A DNA stretch of 64,000 bases from Cytobacillus gottheilii (GCF_001636345.1 NZ_KV440945.1:1580975-1644974); one strand, 5' to 3'. Counted from the stretch's first letter, positions 29,051 to 38,657 are shown. Numbers and translations: made by a program. The notes: a model not told the origin generated them from the sequence alone.

Positions 29051-29590
29051 ATGATTATTGGCTATGCTAGGGTTTCTACACAAGATCAAAATTTGCAGCT
29101 GCAGCTAGATGCACTTCAAGCAGCTGGTTGCTTTGAAATATTTGAGGAAAAGATGACTGGAACCAAGAAAGATCGTCCAGCTTTGATTGAGATGTTAAAG
29201 ATGATGCGTAAAGGTGATCGAGTTGTTGTTTATAAACTTGATAGAATTAGTCGAAGTACAAAGCACCTAATAGAACTTGTAGAAGTATTTGAGGAGAAGG
29301 AAGTAGATTTTGTTTCCATTCAAGATAATATTGATACTTCAAATGCTATAGGACGTTTTTTCTTTAGAATTATGGCCAGTGTTGCTGAACTTGAACGTGA
29401 TATTATAAGTGAAAGGACAAAATCAGGTCTAATTTCTGCTAGAGCTAGAGGAAGGAAAGGTGGTAGACCTAACTCAGATAAGAAAAAGGTGGAACTAGCC
29501 AAGAAAATGTACCAGTCAAAAAATTATACTATTAAAGAAATAACCACAGCTACTGGTATTAGCCATTCTACACTTTACAGAAATTTATAA
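29051..29590 (+). CDS. Small serine recombinase (resolvase/invertase)
   Basis: The 179-residue protein has a resolvase domain (MIIGYARVSTQDQN with catalytic Ser near residue 9, YKLDRISRSTKHLIELV, IMASVAELERDII) and a C-terminal HTH_7 (TIKEITTATGISHSTLYR). The ATG follows GGAGG. It could resolve dimers of the excised circle, invert a segment, or be a leftover of a transposon. I saw no clear inverted recombination sites beside it. Confidence 0.88.
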   Translation: MIIGYARVSTQDQNLQLQLDALQAAGCFEIFEEKMTGTKKDRPALIEMLKMMRKGDRVVVYKLDRISRSTKHLIELVEVFEEKEVDFVSIQDNIDTSNAIGRFFFRIMASVAELERDIISERTKSGLISARARGRKGGRPNSDKKKVELAKKMYQSKNYTIKEITTATGISHSTLYRNL

Positions 29591-29658
29591 TTTAATTGAA
29601 ACTTATAGGTGATAGATTCGTATAATTTGATATCTTAATGTGGGGAGGATAAATAGAG

Positions 29659-30249
29659 ATGAAGAACTTTATTAATATTATATTAGGTTTAACACTAATT
29701 GTAGGGATGTTCGTAGGTGCTTTTAAGTTTTTAAACTGGGTTATAAGCCAAATAATATCGATTGATCCGAGAATATCTGCAGCGTTAATCACTGGTTTCT
29801 TAGCAGTTGTTGCTGCTTCTCTTTCTATTACTATCCCAAAATATTTAGAAAAGAAAAAGGAAATTGAAGAACAACATAGACAACAAAAAATTCCTGCGTA
29901 TCAAAGTTTGTTAAATTTTATATTCAACCTTTTAATGGGATCAAAACCAGGTAATAAACCTATGACTGAAAAAGAGATTATTGAATTTATGTCAAAGTTC
30001 ACTCAAGATCTAATACTATGGGGATCTGATGATGTAATTAAATCTTACAGAAACTTTAGATTGTATCTTATTAATAGAACGCCTAAAGAAGAAATAGATA
30101 ATCATACTTACATGGAACTTTTAGAAGATTTGTTACTTTCTCTAAGAAAAGACATGGGGCATAAAAATAAGTCATTAGAACGAGGAGAATTGTTGTCCTT
30201 ATTTATAAATGATGTTGATAAATATATTGAAAAAGGTAAAAAAAAGTAG
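29659..30249 (+). CDS. Membrane protein with cytoplasmic helical domain, unknown
   Basis: The 196-residue protein has two N-terminal spans (about 5-28 and 37-58), a charged helix (YLEKKKEIEEQHRQQK) and a helical cytoplasmic domain. GGGGAGG ribosome binding site. It is the last gene before the right junction. Unknown; phage-exclusion-type membrane proteins have this layout, but there is no motif to support it. Confidence 0.55.
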   Translation: MKNFINIILGLTLIVGMFVGAFKFLNWVISQIISIDPRISAALITGFLAVVAASLSITIPKYLEKKKEIEEQHRQQKIPAYQSLLNFIFNLLMGSKPGNKPMTEKEIIEFMSKFTQDLILWGSDDVIKSYRNFRLYLINRTPKEEIDNHTYMELLEDLLLSLRKDMGHKNKSLERGELLSLFINDVDKYIEKGKKK

Positions 30250-30359
30250 TAATTTAAATGGTTTAACTGTGAAAAGCTTGTAGAAAGTATTCAGGTATCC
30301 AATTATGGAGCTTGTTTGTATAAAAATGGTAAAGATAAAACAGATAACCTCTTTCAGGA

Positions 30360-30365
30360 AATGAA
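30360..30365. other. Right attachment core of the skin-type element
   Basis: AATGAA, identical to the left junction at 2918-2923. Confidence 0.85.
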
Positions 30366-30659
30366 ATCTCCCTCATCGACGTCCTCAAATCCGAATCCGA
30401 AGATGTCATCAACACGATCCAACTCAACATGGAGCTTGAAAAGGTTCGGGAATACATTGATGTCCTGGATGGCCGCGAAAGAGAAGTTATTGTGGGGCGG
30501 TTTGGGCTTGACCTGAAAAAGGAAAAGACCCAGCGCGAAATTGCCAAAGAGCTCAACATATCCCGCAGCTATGTCTCCCGTATTGAAAAACGCGCTTTAA
30601 TGAAAATGTTTCATGAGTTTTATCGGGCGGAGAAGGAGAAGCGGAATAAGAATACTTAA
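30366..30659 (+). CDS. sigK: Sigma-K, C-terminal part
   Basis: The last 97 codons of sigma-K: the end of region 3 and all of region 4 ([40 protein letters not shown]). It has no start of its own and is expressed only after excision joins it to 2498-2923. There is no frameshift or stop, so the system looks functional. Confidence 0.95.
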   Translation: MSLIDVLKSESEDVINTIQLNMELEKVREYIDVLDGREREVIVGRFGLDLKKEKTQREIAKELNISRSYVSRIEKRALMKMFHEFYRAEKEKRNKNT

Positions 30660-30669
30660 ATGAATGATA

Positions 30670-30715
30670 AGCAGCTTTTTCAGGGAGATCCTTTGAAAAA
30701 GCTGTTTTTATTTTT
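30670..30715 (+). terminator. Terminator of sigK
   Basis: CAGCTTTTTCA and TTTGAAAAAGCTG pair around an 8-9 base loop, followed by a T run 10 bases behind the sigK stop. Confidence 0.85.
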
Positions 30716-30847
30716 CTTGTTATCTCCCTTTTTAACCATAATTAATGCTTAATAATTTTGTGAAATCAATAAATCAAATATAATTAACTTACTTTAATTA
30801 AAATCTTATCTATTATTGGCACAAATGATTCAAGAAGGTGAACTATA

Positions 30848-31198
30848 TTGAAAAATTTTATTGTACGAAACTTAATAACTCTTATTATTACCTCTATTAT
30901 CCTTACAGCTTTTATGCTACTGGGTTTTTGGGAAGGAAATGAAGATTTCTTTCTTACTTTGTTAGTGTTATTTTCATATACTACACTTTTTATCTTCTTA
31001 TACGGGGTTATTTCATCAATCGTTGCAGAGTTGTTAACTATATTGTTTTGGAAAGGTAAGCGAAAAGTAGTAAAAGTATTAGTTTATTTAGGCTCTCTTG
31101 CAATATTTTCTTATTCAGCACCAAATATTGTCTATGTTTTTTACGCATTTATTATGGCAATTTTTTATTTTATATTAGATGAAGTATTTAGAAAATAA
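30848..31198 (+). CDS. Small multi-span membrane protein, unknown
   Basis: A 116-residue protein with about four hydrophobic spans and few charges. It begins at a TTG behind AAGAAGGTGA. It resembles small uncharacterised Bacillus membrane proteins. No neighbours give a clue. Confidence 0.5.
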   Translation: MKNFIVRNLITLIITSIILTAFMLLGFWEGNEDFFLTLLVLFSYTTLFIFLYGVISSIVAELLTILFWKGKRKVVKVLVYLGSLAIFSYSAPNIVYVFYAFIMAIFYFILDEVFRK

Positions 31199-31209
31199 AT
31201 GATATAACA

Positions 31210-31584
31210 TTAACTATTTTCCATGGGAATTTGATCTTTTATTGCTTCATCAACTAAGTCCAACGCCTTAAGTCTTCTTTCTAAAAGTGTTCTTTGCGGA
31301 CTGCCAGCCTTTGACTTGGCATAACTGCTTTCAACAGAAGGCGTTAAAGCAAGAAGGACCTTTCGGGCACCTGCTAACTCTGTGTGACTATGAGAATGGG
31401 GGACTTCATTCCAAACATTTTCTAGCATAGCAAGCCCAATTTTACAGGCATCCAGCCGTTTTTTTACCAGAGTTGTATTTGCACCCTTTTGATTCATTTG
31501 GGCATAGGCTTTTTCCAGTTTTTTGATTGTTGATTGCATTGATTTAAGGCACTCAAATTGATCTTCATTCGATATGATTTCCAT
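31210..31584 (-). CDS. 124-residue soluble protein, unknown
   Basis: An all-helical protein (LKSMQSTIKKLEKAYAQMNQ) with a His-rich turn (EVPHSHSHTELAGARK) and LLERRLKALDLVDEAIKDQI near its end. No family recognised. It converges with the membrane protein at 30848. Confidence 0.55.
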   Translation of the reverse strand: MEIISNEDQFECLKSMQSTIKKLEKAYAQMNQKGANTTLVKKRLDACKIGLAMLENVWNEVPHSHSHTELAGARKVLLALTPSVESSYAKSKAGSPQRTLLERRLKALDLVDEAIKDQIPMENS

Positions 31585-31666
31585 GTTCGATTGTCTTCTC
31601 TTTCCTATTTTTTTTGAAAGGCAAATTATTTAAAGATGGAGCGCCATCCTTATAATAGAATGGCGC

Positions 31667-32524
31667 TTAATATAATTTTCCCTTTGTTACAATAACCCCT
31701 TTGCCCCCAACCATCACTCTTGGATCTTCTTCATTCATTAATTTTGTAATGATTTTTGACGGTCTTCCCATGCTATTTCCCTGAAGAAAAGTGTACTCCT
31801 GATTAAATTGCTGTAATACATTGTTTTTGAAAAGATAATAGGTTAATGCAGCGTTTGAAGTGCCTGTTGCGGATTCTTCATTAATGCCATAGAGCGGACA
31901 GAAGTTTCTGCTCTCAGCAATCCCTACCCTCGTATCAAGAGTAAAGGCATGGACACCACCCACGTTATGGATCTTTGAATACTCAGCAAGTGCTTTAAAA
32001 TCAGGATTTAGAGCATATAAAGCATCCTTCGTTTTAATCGGAAGCATGATATCCCACAGACCAGTACTTGCAGACTGAGGTACCAGATGGCAGTCTGTAC
32101 TGCCTATTTGGTTTTCATCCATGTTGAAGAGGTTCGCCAAATGGACATAATTATCGAATGTTTTCCCAAGCATAGGTTCAGCTTGCTCCATCATAATAAA
32201 AGATTGATTGATTTCAACAGCAAGTCTCCCCGCGAGTGTTTTTATAAAATATCTATTATTATCTTCAACATCGTTGTTATCCAATAAGGCTGTGAAGGAT
32301 GCGATTGTAGCATGCCCACAAAGTTCCACCTGGGAGGTCGGTGTGAAGTACTTAATTTCAAAATGGTTAAGGTCTATTTTCTTAATAAATGCTGTCTCTG
32401 AAAAGCGAACTTCTGCAGCAAATTTCTGCATAAACTCTTCGTCTAAATGTTCGTGGATCACTACACCTGCCGGATTTCCACCAAATCTTGTTTCTGTAAA
32501 AGCGTCAATTACATAATATAACAA
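31667..32524 (-). CDS. PhzF-family isomerase/epimerase
   Basis: A 285-residue protein with the PhzF fold signatures: N-terminal VIDAFTETRFGGNPAGVV, FSETAF with the conserved Glu, YFTPTSQVELCGHATI, and the second-half repeat CPLYGINEESATGTSNAAL. The family catalyses isomerisations of small carboxylic acids; the substrate here is unknown. The TTG at 32524 is chosen because AAAAAGGAG lies upstream and the protein then starts like its relatives. Confidence 0.85.
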   Translation of the reverse strand: MLYYVIDAFTETRFGGNPAGVVIHEHLDEEFMQKFAAEVRFSETAFIKKIDLNHFEIKYFTPTSQVELCGHATIASFTALLDNNDVEDNNRYFIKTLAGRLAVEINQSFIMMEQAEPMLGKTFDNYVHLANLFNMDENQIGSTDCHLVPQSASTGLWDIMLPIKTKDALYALNPDFKALAEYSKIHNVGGVHAFTLDTRVGIAESRNFCPLYGINEESATGTSNAALTYYLFKNNVLQQFNQEYTFLQGNSMGRPSKIITKLMNEEDPRVMVGGKGVIVTKGKLY

Positions 32525-32691
32525 TTTTTCAATCTCCTTTTTAGTTATTTGAACAGATAATGAAAAGCATTTCATTTTTATGGGATTTTAGCAAATATTT
32601 TATAAAGTAATTGTATCACTAGCAAAAAAAGGAAGGAATCCCCTCTAATATAATTGAAATAGTAACCTATGAAAAGAGAGGGAGTTTTACC

Positions 32692-33123
32692 ATGCAACTG
32701 CATATAAACAAAGAATCAAAAAAAGAAGATAAACAATATGTTGACGACGCACTTTACAAGTTCAACCTCGAGCATTTTCCCAAGGATTTGGGAGGTAGAT
32801 ATGAAGAAATTAATCTATTTCTTAAGGATGATAATGGCAAGGTTTATGGTGGAATCTTAGCTGCAGTCTGCTGGAACTGGCTGGAGATTTATACGTTTAT
32901 TTTAGTTGAAGACATTCGGCACTCCGGGTATGGGACAACATTATTAACAGAGCTGGAGGCCATTGCTTTGGATAAAAAATGTGATTTCATAAAAGTTGAT
33001 ACATTGAGTTTTCAGGCTTTAGATTTTTATCAAAAGAATGGCTATGAAGTGTTTGGCAGCATCGATCATGTAGGAAGAGAATTTGTGCATTATTATTTAA
33101 AGAAGGACTTATCAATTAAATAA
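32692..33123 (+). CDS. GNAT-family N-acetyltransferase
   Basis: A 143-residue protein with the acetyl-CoA-binding loop motif (VEDIRHSGYGTTLLTELEAIA) and the FYQKNGYEVFG motif near the C-terminus. GAGAGGGAG ribosome binding site. The substrate is not predictable. Confidence 0.82.
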   Translation: MQLHINKESKKEDKQYVDDALYKFNLEHFPKDLGGRYEEINLFLKDDNGKVYGGILAAVCWNWLEIYTFILVEDIRHSGYGTTLLTELEAIALDKKCDFIKVDTLSFQALDFYQKNGYEVFGSIDHVGREFVHYYLKKDLSIK

Positions 33124-33148
33124 AAGTAGTTTAAGTGCTTTTGAATTA

Positions 33149-33186
33149 AAGCCCCTCAACTCAACCAACCTTAAGGGGCTCTTTCT
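33149..33186. terminator. Bidirectional terminator between GNAT and DMT genes
   Basis: AGCCCCT and AGGGGCT form the stem; the distal arm lies inside the last codons of the minus-strand transporter gene. Confidence 0.7.
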
Positions 33187-34102
33187 CATCAGGATGCTGG
33201 CTGGAACTTGATGAATCTTTTTTATGCAATGCCATTAATAAGATCATGCCAATGATACAAAGTGTGCCTAGCCACTGGAAAAAGCCAAAGGGTTCTTTTA
33301 GCCAAAAGACAGTTGTTAAAACAGCTGCGAGCGGCTCGATGCTGCCCAGCAGACTTGATTCTTTAGGTGACAGGCTTTGCAGGCTTTCGATATAAAACCA
33401 GAAGGCAATCATGGTTCCGAAAATGATGACAAAAGCTAAATAGAAATAAGCTTCTAATGCTAAGCTATTAAAATTCATCTGCCATGGCGGGTGGATGAAA
33501 CTTAACGCACTTCCGCCGATGATCATCGCCCATCCGACAATTACAAGTGAATCATATTGCTTCAGTAACGGGATGGCATTTAATGTATAAAAAGCAAGGG
33601 CGATTCCAGATAAAACTCCCCAAATGATAGCAGGCGCTGGTACAGATAATTGTGAGATGGAGCCGTTTGTTAATAAGAAAAAACAGCCAATTAATGCGAG
33701 AGAAACAGTCAGCAGATCTCTTCCTGTCAGAATGGTTTGTTTGCGTAAAATTAAGTATAAGATAATCATAACGGGTGCTAAATACTGTAATAGAGTTGCA
33801 ACGGCTGCATTTCCATGTTCAATTGAAGCCATATAAGTGTATTGAACGGCAAGCATACCGAGTAACCCGAAGATCACTAAGTGAAGAGCGGTTTTTCTTG
33901 TTTTCCATACTCCGATTATTTGGGAACGGTCTTTTTTAAAATATTGAACTGTTAAGAGTAAAAGACCTGCAATGAGCAAGCGGGTTGTGACCAGCCAATT
34001 GACGTCGATTCCTAATTCAAATAGCTTTTTAGCTGCTGTACCGCCGACTCCCCAAAACATTGCTCCAGTTATAACAAGAAACATTCCCTTTCGTCTATTC
34101 AT
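33161..34102 (-). CDS. EamA/DMT-family transporter
   Basis: A 313-residue protein with ten predicted spans and two EamA repeats ([19 protein letters not shown] at the start, [19 protein letters not shown] at the second repeat). It is probably a small-metabolite exporter in the cytoplasmic membrane. It is divergent from an AraC-family regulator that is likely to control it. Confidence 0.85.
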   Translation of the reverse strand: MNRRKGMFLVITGAMFWGVGGTAAKKLFELGIDVNWLVTTRLLIAGLLLLTVQYFKKDRSQIIGVWKTRKTALHLVIFGLLGMLAVQYTYMASIEHGNAAVATLLQYLAPVMIILYLILRKQTILTGRDLLTVSLALIGCFFLLTNGSISQLSVPAPAIIWGVLSGIALAFYTLNAIPLLKQYDSLVIVGWAMIIGGSALSFIHPPWQMNFNSLALEAYFYLAFVIIFGTMIAFWFYIESLQSLSPKESSLLGSIEPLAAVLTTVFWLKEPFGFFQWLGTLCIIGMILLMALHKKDSSSSSQHPDEKEPLKVG

Positions 34103-34220
34103 GTTTGATTTTCCACCTCGAATATAAAAATAGTGTTATAATACTTTAAATAATAAATGGAAAACCTTAGGAATAATACTAAAATCGGTTCGTAAAATAT
34201 CATGATATTGAGGCGGTTGT

Positions 34221-35105
34221 ATGCAAATTATAGATTTTATGATTGACCAAAATTTAAGAGAATTGACTGAACATCGTACCATGGTACTGCCGATTGCCTG
34301 TTATGAAACGGTCATTAACCAAAATGTTAATGGATATATACCGCTTCATTGGCATGATGAGTTTCAGTTTGTACTTGTTATAAATGGGGAAGCCGATTTT
34401 CAGATAAATGAAGAGAAGGTTACGGTGCAAGAAGGGGAAGGGCTCTTTATAAATAGCAGCTGCCTCCATAGTGCAGAAGATAAAAACGATTCAGGCTGTG
34501 CTTATATTTGTTTGAATATTGCTCCGGGTTTTGTACTGCCGCAAGAACTTTATGCCATTTATGTAAAACCTTACACAGAAGCAACAAATATCCCTTATAT
34601 CAAATTGATCCATGCAGAAGGCTGGGCATTTAATATATTGGACTCTATTAGAAAGATTCATCAGCTAATAAAAGAAACTCCTTCCTGCTACCAAATTGAT
34701 ATCAGTTTTCATTTGAATTTAATCTGGAAAAACCTCATGATGCATGGCATCCAATTAGAATTTGAGCAAGCGGAAATGATGAAGAGTCAAAGAATGAAAC
34801 ACATGTTAGATTGGATTCATGTCCATTACGCTGAAAAAATCCTGTTAGATGATATTGCTAATGCAGGCCAATTAAGCAGATCTGAATGCTGTCGATATTT
34901 TAAACGGATATTGAAGACCACACCATTAAACTATGTCACACACTATCGTATTCAAAAAAGTTTAATTTTACTGAAGCAGCCTGAATCAAATATTACCGAT
35001 GTTGCCTATAGTGTAGGATTTAACAGCACAAGCTATTATATTGAAAGGTTTCGAAAAACAATGGATACAACACCATTAGTATACAAGAAACTACATATGT
35101 CCTGA
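34221..35105 (+). CDS. AraC-family transcriptional regulator
   Basis: The 294-residue protein has an N-terminal cupin sensor domain (IPLHWHDEFQFVLVINGEAD, VQEGEGLFINSSCLHS) and a C-terminal double HTH (ILLDDIANAGQLSRSECCRY, ITDVAYSVGFNSTSYYIERF). Divergent to the DMT transporter, with a 118-bp shared upstream region. It probably senses the transported or a related compound. Confidence 0.87.
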   Translation: MQIIDFMIDQNLRELTEHRTMVLPIACYETVINQNVNGYIPLHWHDEFQFVLVINGEADFQINEEKVTVQEGEGLFINSSCLHSAEDKNDSGCAYICLNIAPGFVLPQELYAIYVKPYTEATNIPYIKLIHAEGWAFNILDSIRKIHQLIKETPSCYQIDISFHLNLIWKNLMMHGIQLEFEQAEMMKSQRMKHMLDWIHVHYAEKILLDDIANAGQLSRSECCRYFKRILKTTPLNYVTHYRIQKSLILLKQPESNITDVAYSVGFNSTSYYIERFRKTMDTTPLVYKKLHMS

Positions 35106-35487
35106 CTGACGATTGTCTTACTATAGTTAAAAAAATTTGAGAAATTAATAACCATAATTGGCTATTGTACAAACACTTTCTAGAAAATATGGTAAAATAA
35201 TATCATGCATAATGAACAATCCTGCAACGAAAATCACAGTGTAATTTGAGTGTAGGATATTTATAAAAAAAGAGCATATCAATGTAATTGGTTGAATACG
35301 TTGTCTTTTAATTGCATCGATTAAGAGAAATTATATCGAGATAACATATTTTTATAATAGAATCCATTTAACAATAAAATGTTTTACCAATAATCTGATA
35401 TTTTGCATAAAAGGATCTCATTAAAATGATATATTTTATGGACTCCTTAGAAAATAAGAGACAACAGTATTGTGAGGACCTTTCAAA
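35106..35487. other. Gene-free AT-rich region before the kinase
   Basis: About 380 bp without a supported gene. There is a possible promoter near 35165-35205 (TTGTAC ... GGTAAAAT) and several AT-rich stretches closer to the kinase, but nothing clear enough to annotate singly. Confidence 0.5.
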
Positions 35488-36702
35488 ATGATCGACAATG
35501 ATTTATTACCTAGTATAAAAATTTACCGGATGATTATCAGCATTCTGATTATCTTAATGAGTTCAGGGCTAATGTTAATTTTTGAAGTAAATGAACGTAC
35601 CATTACTTCGACTTTACTTTTTCAATTGTTACTTGTTATCATAATTTCTATCCTATTCATTCTGTTCCCAAAAAGAGATTCAGAAAGTTTTAGAGCGGCA
35701 ATCATTCTTTTTATGTCTGGCTATTTTTTCTTTATGTATTTACAATTTCCTGATCGGTTTGCTTCGCTGCTAATGATTAGTTATCTCCCTGTTATTCCTG
35801 TGTTGTTTCTTCATACAAGATTATTTTATATTACCTTGGTGAGTAATATAACAATAACCATTAGCATCTTTATGTACTTCATGATGACGGAAACAGGAAC
35901 TACACTTGTTTACACCTATATAGACTATGCAGGGGTTGCCATTAACTTTGTTGCCTCCCAAATAATCCTGCTGTTCCTTTTCCAGCTTTTCAAAAAGAAG
36001 ATGAAGGACCAGGAACGTTATTATGTTCAAATGAAGGAAGATGAAAAACTGCGAACTACTGGACAGTTAGCGGCAGCTGTTGCTCATGAAATCAGAAATC
36101 CTATAACAGTAGTTAAAGGTTTTATTCAATTGCATGAGGGAGACAAGGAAATTCCAGAACATATCAAAAAGCATTACCATTTAATGTTGGATCAACTTCA
36201 AGACGCAGAGACCGTCATTTCCAATTTTTTATCATTGGCAAAGCCAGCAGAAACCAAAACTGAGATTGTATCAGTCAACCCTGCTCTTCACACCGTAATG
36301 GATCTGCTCAACACATATGCATTGTTCGATACTATTCATATTGAGTTAGAGATTGAAGATGACTACGAAATTCAATGCAATATCCTGGAGTTTAAGCAGT
36401 TATTTGTTAATCTATTAAAAAATGCAATCGAAGCTTCACATCACGGAGATACGATTCGTATAAAAGTGACAGGTAATCAAGATGCAGTAAAAATTGTCAT
36501 CATTGATAGCGGTTCTGGAATGAATCAGGAACAGCTGGAGCAAATCGGAACGCCATTCTATTCATTGAAAGCAAGAGGCACAGGAATAGGCTTAATGATT
36601 TGTTTTAATATCGTCCAAAAATATGATGGCACCATAAACTTTTGGAGCGAGGAAGGTAAAGGGACAGAGGTTACGGTGACTTTTCCGGTTGTGAAAGCAT
36701 AG
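35488..36702 (+). CDS. Sensor histidine kinase (sporulation-kinase type)
   Basis: The 404-residue protein has about six N-terminal spans (residues 10-170), a HisKA domain with the phospho-acceptor His in AAAVAHEIRNPITVVKGFIQ, and a HATPase domain (N box NLLKNAIEAS, IDSGSGM, GTGIGLMICFNIV). The H box is like that of KinA-KinE phosphorelay kinases, and no response regulator gene is adjacent, so it is an orphan kinase that may feed the Spo0A phosphorelay. Confidence 0.85.
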   Translation: MIDNDLLPSIKIYRMIISILIILMSSGLMLIFEVNERTITSTLLFQLLLVIIISILFILFPKRDSESFRAAIILFMSGYFFFMYLQFPDRFASLLMISYLPVIPVLFLHTRLFYITLVSNITITISIFMYFMMTETGTTLVYTYIDYAGVAINFVASQIILLFLFQLFKKKMKDQERYYVQMKEDEKLRTTGQLAAAVAHEIRNPITVVKGFIQLHEGDKEIPEHIKKHYHLMLDQLQDAETVISNFLSLAKPAETKTEIVSVNPALHTVMDLLNTYALFDTIHIELEIEDDYEIQCNILEFKQLFVNLLKNAIEASHHGDTIRIKVTGNQDAVKIVIIDSGSGMNQEQLEQIGTPFYSLKARGTGIGLMICFNIVQKYDGTINFWSEEGKGTEVTVTFPVVKA

Positions 36703-36761
36703 GAATGTAGAAATTATTTTTGCATCTGTTAACGAGAATCCTAAAACAAGATTATATAGTT

Positions 36762-36793
36762 AAAAGAAGCTAGTATATTAGCTTCTTTTTTTG
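36762..36793 (+). terminator. Terminator of the kinase gene
   Basis: AAAAGAAGCTA and TAGCTTCTTTT around GTATAT, with seven T. Confidence 0.85.
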
Positions 36794-36898
36794 TTATTCA
36801 GAAGACCCATTTTTCAGATTAGAGAAGGATTCAGACAGTTTTTATCGAAACCATTTAATAATAATACATAAAATGGAAGTGGGGGTGATTTATTTTAC

Positions 36899-37096
36899 AT
36901 GTTTACCAAATTTAAAGATAGGCGTTACTGGATATTAATGCCCCCTTTTTTGATCATTGGGTTTATATTAGTTCTTTATTTGCCTCAAAAATTAAAACCA
37001 TTTGCAATTCTTACTGCACTTGTCTTTTGGATTGTATACTACACTTGGAATGGGCTCAGTAAAACAAATGAAGAAAAAGAGGAAATGGATAAATAA
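36899..37096 (+). CDS. Two-span small membrane protein, unknown
   Basis: A 65-residue protein with two spans (about 11-28 and 33-50) and a charged end (SKTNEEKEEMDK). GGGGGTGAT lies 10 bases upstream. Probably in an operon with the gene at 37129. Confidence 0.5.
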   Translation: MFTKFKDRRYWILMPPFLIIGFILVLYLPQKLKPFAILTALVFWIVYYTWNGLSKTNEEKEEMDK

Positions 37097-37128
37097 TCCA
37101 TTAGAACTGTGTCCTTGAAGGAGATTTT

Positions 37129-37575
37129 ATGGAACGTAAACAATATATTTACACCTTTATTACAGCTGGCCTGCTCCTTATGATCTGGATGCTTTATTCG
37201 GTAATCCAGCCACCCAAGTGGGAAGCAACTTCTCAAAACGGTCTGTGGAGAGGGGATTATAATCGGGAAGCTGGTGCCCCGAAAGGAGATTGGATCGGCT
37301 ATCTTTATTGGCTTGGAGAAAAAGAGATTGTTTTTACAGGTGCAAAGCTTATAAGAAATGGTGAGGAAATACATCAGCTAGAATACCGAAGCGATAAGCT
37401 AGCAGAGGAAAATAATAAAATAAACTATATTCATAGCTGGAATTCCATGTTCCAAAATAAGGAGGATGAGCTTCAATTACAGGTTTATTGGGAAGATTTG
37501 AATGGAAAACATGAAGATCTCATTAATTTATCACCAAAAAAGCGTTTATTTGTAGTGCCAAGCTGGTTGTATTAA
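37129..37575 (+). CDS. 148-residue membrane-anchored extracytoplasmic protein, unknown
   Basis: One N-terminal span (YIYTFITAGLLLMIWMLYSV) and a beta-rich outside domain with many Trp (GLWRGDYNREAG, WIGYLYWLGEKEI). AAGGAGA ribosome binding site. Unknown function. Confidence 0.55.
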   Translation: MERKQYIYTFITAGLLLMIWMLYSVIQPPKWEATSQNGLWRGDYNREAGAPKGDWIGYLYWLGEKEIVFTGAKLIRNGEEIHQLEYRSDKLAEENNKINYIHSWNSMFQNKEDELQLQVYWEDLNGKHEDLINLSPKKRLFVVPSWLY

Positions 37576-37754
37576 TGTCTTTTATTCAATATATCAATGA
37601 TTCTATTTAATAAGGCGATAATGATAGAAAGTAATGCAATTATAATGATCATTATGCTGTAGTATTCATCAAAACGAAGAAATGCTGAAATGATAGAGAA
37701 AGAAATGATTGAAAGCATAATGGTCAGTAGTGTGAGTACGACGTATTTCCCCAT
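37572..37754 (-). CDS. Two-span small membrane protein
   Basis: A 60-residue protein with two long hydrophobic segments. The ATG at 37754 follows GGAGGT; an ATG at 37766 overlaps that site. It is probably co-transcribed behind the 56-residue gene at 37787-37957. Confidence 0.5.
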   Translation of the reverse strand: MGKYVVLTLLTIMLSIISFSIISAFLRFDEYYSIMIIIIALLSIIIALLNRIIDILNKRH

Positions 37755-37786
37755 AAATACCTCCATTGGTTCACGGAAGAGACTAA

Positions 37787-37957
37787 TTAATCTTCCTTTT
37801 TGATATTATCTATTTTATCTAGTTTGGCTGAGATCTCTTTAAGGATTTTATTTCTCTCGCCTTGTGCGCTAACGATGGAAACAATGCCCCAGATAATGAA
37901 GACGATCACAGCTAAATTAATGAATAGAGGAATAATTGATACAAAAGATAAAATCAT
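37787..37957 (-). CDS. 56-residue single-span protein
   Basis: One N-terminal span (LSFVSIIPLFINLAVIVFII) followed by a helical charged tail (GERNKILKEISAKLDKIDNI). AAGGTGG lies about 8 bases before the ATG. Unknown family; the layout is common among small Bacillus membrane proteins. Confidence 0.55.
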   Translation of the reverse strand: MILSFVSIIPLFINLAVIVFIIWGIVSIVSAQGERNKILKEISAKLDKIDNIKKED

Positions 37958-38069
37958 TTAATTAACCACCTTTATAAGTGTTTTTTAAATTCACATGAGG
38001 TGATCATGCAATTAAGTCAAAGTTAACTTATTAAAAACTTACAAAGTGCATGATACATTTGAATGCACA

Positions 38070-38231
38070 TCATGCTTTCTTTCTCTTTTTCCATAATAAA
38101 ATGATAAGACTTGCAATGAAAATACTCAATATCAAAGATGTTAAGAATAAAGAATGAATAGGATTACTAATAGTGCTGTGTAAATACATACCGACCATGA
38201 TGCCAATAAAACCTGCTATATATTTTTTCAT
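38070..38231 (-). CDS. 53-residue two-span protein
   Basis: It starts MKKYIAGFIGIMVGMYLHST, has a second span and a KKRKKA end. The ATG follows AAAGGCGGG. Unknown. Confidence 0.5.
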   Translation of the reverse strand: MKKYIAGFIGIMVGMYLHSTISNPIHSLFLTSLILSIFIASLIILLWKKRKKA

Positions 38232-38257
38232 CTTGATCCCGCCTTTACAGTTATTTA

Positions 38258-38446
38258 CTACTGCTTTAATATAAAATATTCTCTTATAAACGCTCCCATA
38301 GAAACAGAGGTGAAAATAATCAGAACCGTATGAATGAATCGAATAAAAGGCAAGGAAGAAAAAATTATTTGAATGGCTGATAAAATAGTAATGAGGGAAA
38401 AAATGAAACAAAATACAATTAAATACTTGGGGTTAAGTTGATTCAA
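38258..38446 (-). CDS. 62-residue two-span protein
   Basis: It starts at a TTG behind AAGGTGG and has two hydrophobic spans. It precedes the 53-residue gene and probably shares its transcript. Unknown. Confidence 0.5.
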   Translation of the reverse strand: MNQLNPKYLIVFCFIFSLITILSAIQIIFSSLPFIRFIHTVLIIFTSVSMGAFIREYFILKQ

Positions 38447-38626
38447 AAAGACACCACCTTATGTAAGTTACCTTCATTTTAGCACAATATATGGAAAATT
38501 TCAGAAGAAATAAAATATTCTTGCCGGCTGGCAAGCATAAAGGACAGAGTCGAAAGCTTAGCGGACTAAATACTGCCATTGACTCGAATGTTCTCCAGTG
38601 CTTCTAGTTACTGCCTTATGAAGGGA

Positions 38627-38657
38627 TAAAAAAGAAGGGCTGTAATCGAACCCTTCT
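38627..38657 (-). terminator. Terminator of the methyltransferase gene
   Basis: On the minus strand AGAAGGG and CCCTTCT pair and are followed by a T run. Confidence 0.65.

Larger units (their letters stand above)
2918..30365. mobile_element. sigK-intervening (skin-type) element, 27,442 bp
   Basis: The hexamer AATGAA occurs at both junctions (2918-2923 and 30360-30365). Deleting one copy and everything between joins ...EGNE to [10 protein letters not shown]..., a perfect sigma-K reading frame. A large serine recombinase lies immediately inside the left end and reads towards the N-terminal half, as spoIVCA does in B. subtilis. Cargo includes nuclease genes, an IS21 insertion, and a filamentous-phage-like replication and morphogenesis module. 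B. subtilis skin carries tailed-phage genes instead. Confidence 0.93.

Noticed and set aside
2498-30659. sigK as a pseudogene
   Set aside because: Both halves are intact and join in frame at the shared AATGAA, and the recombinase is intact.
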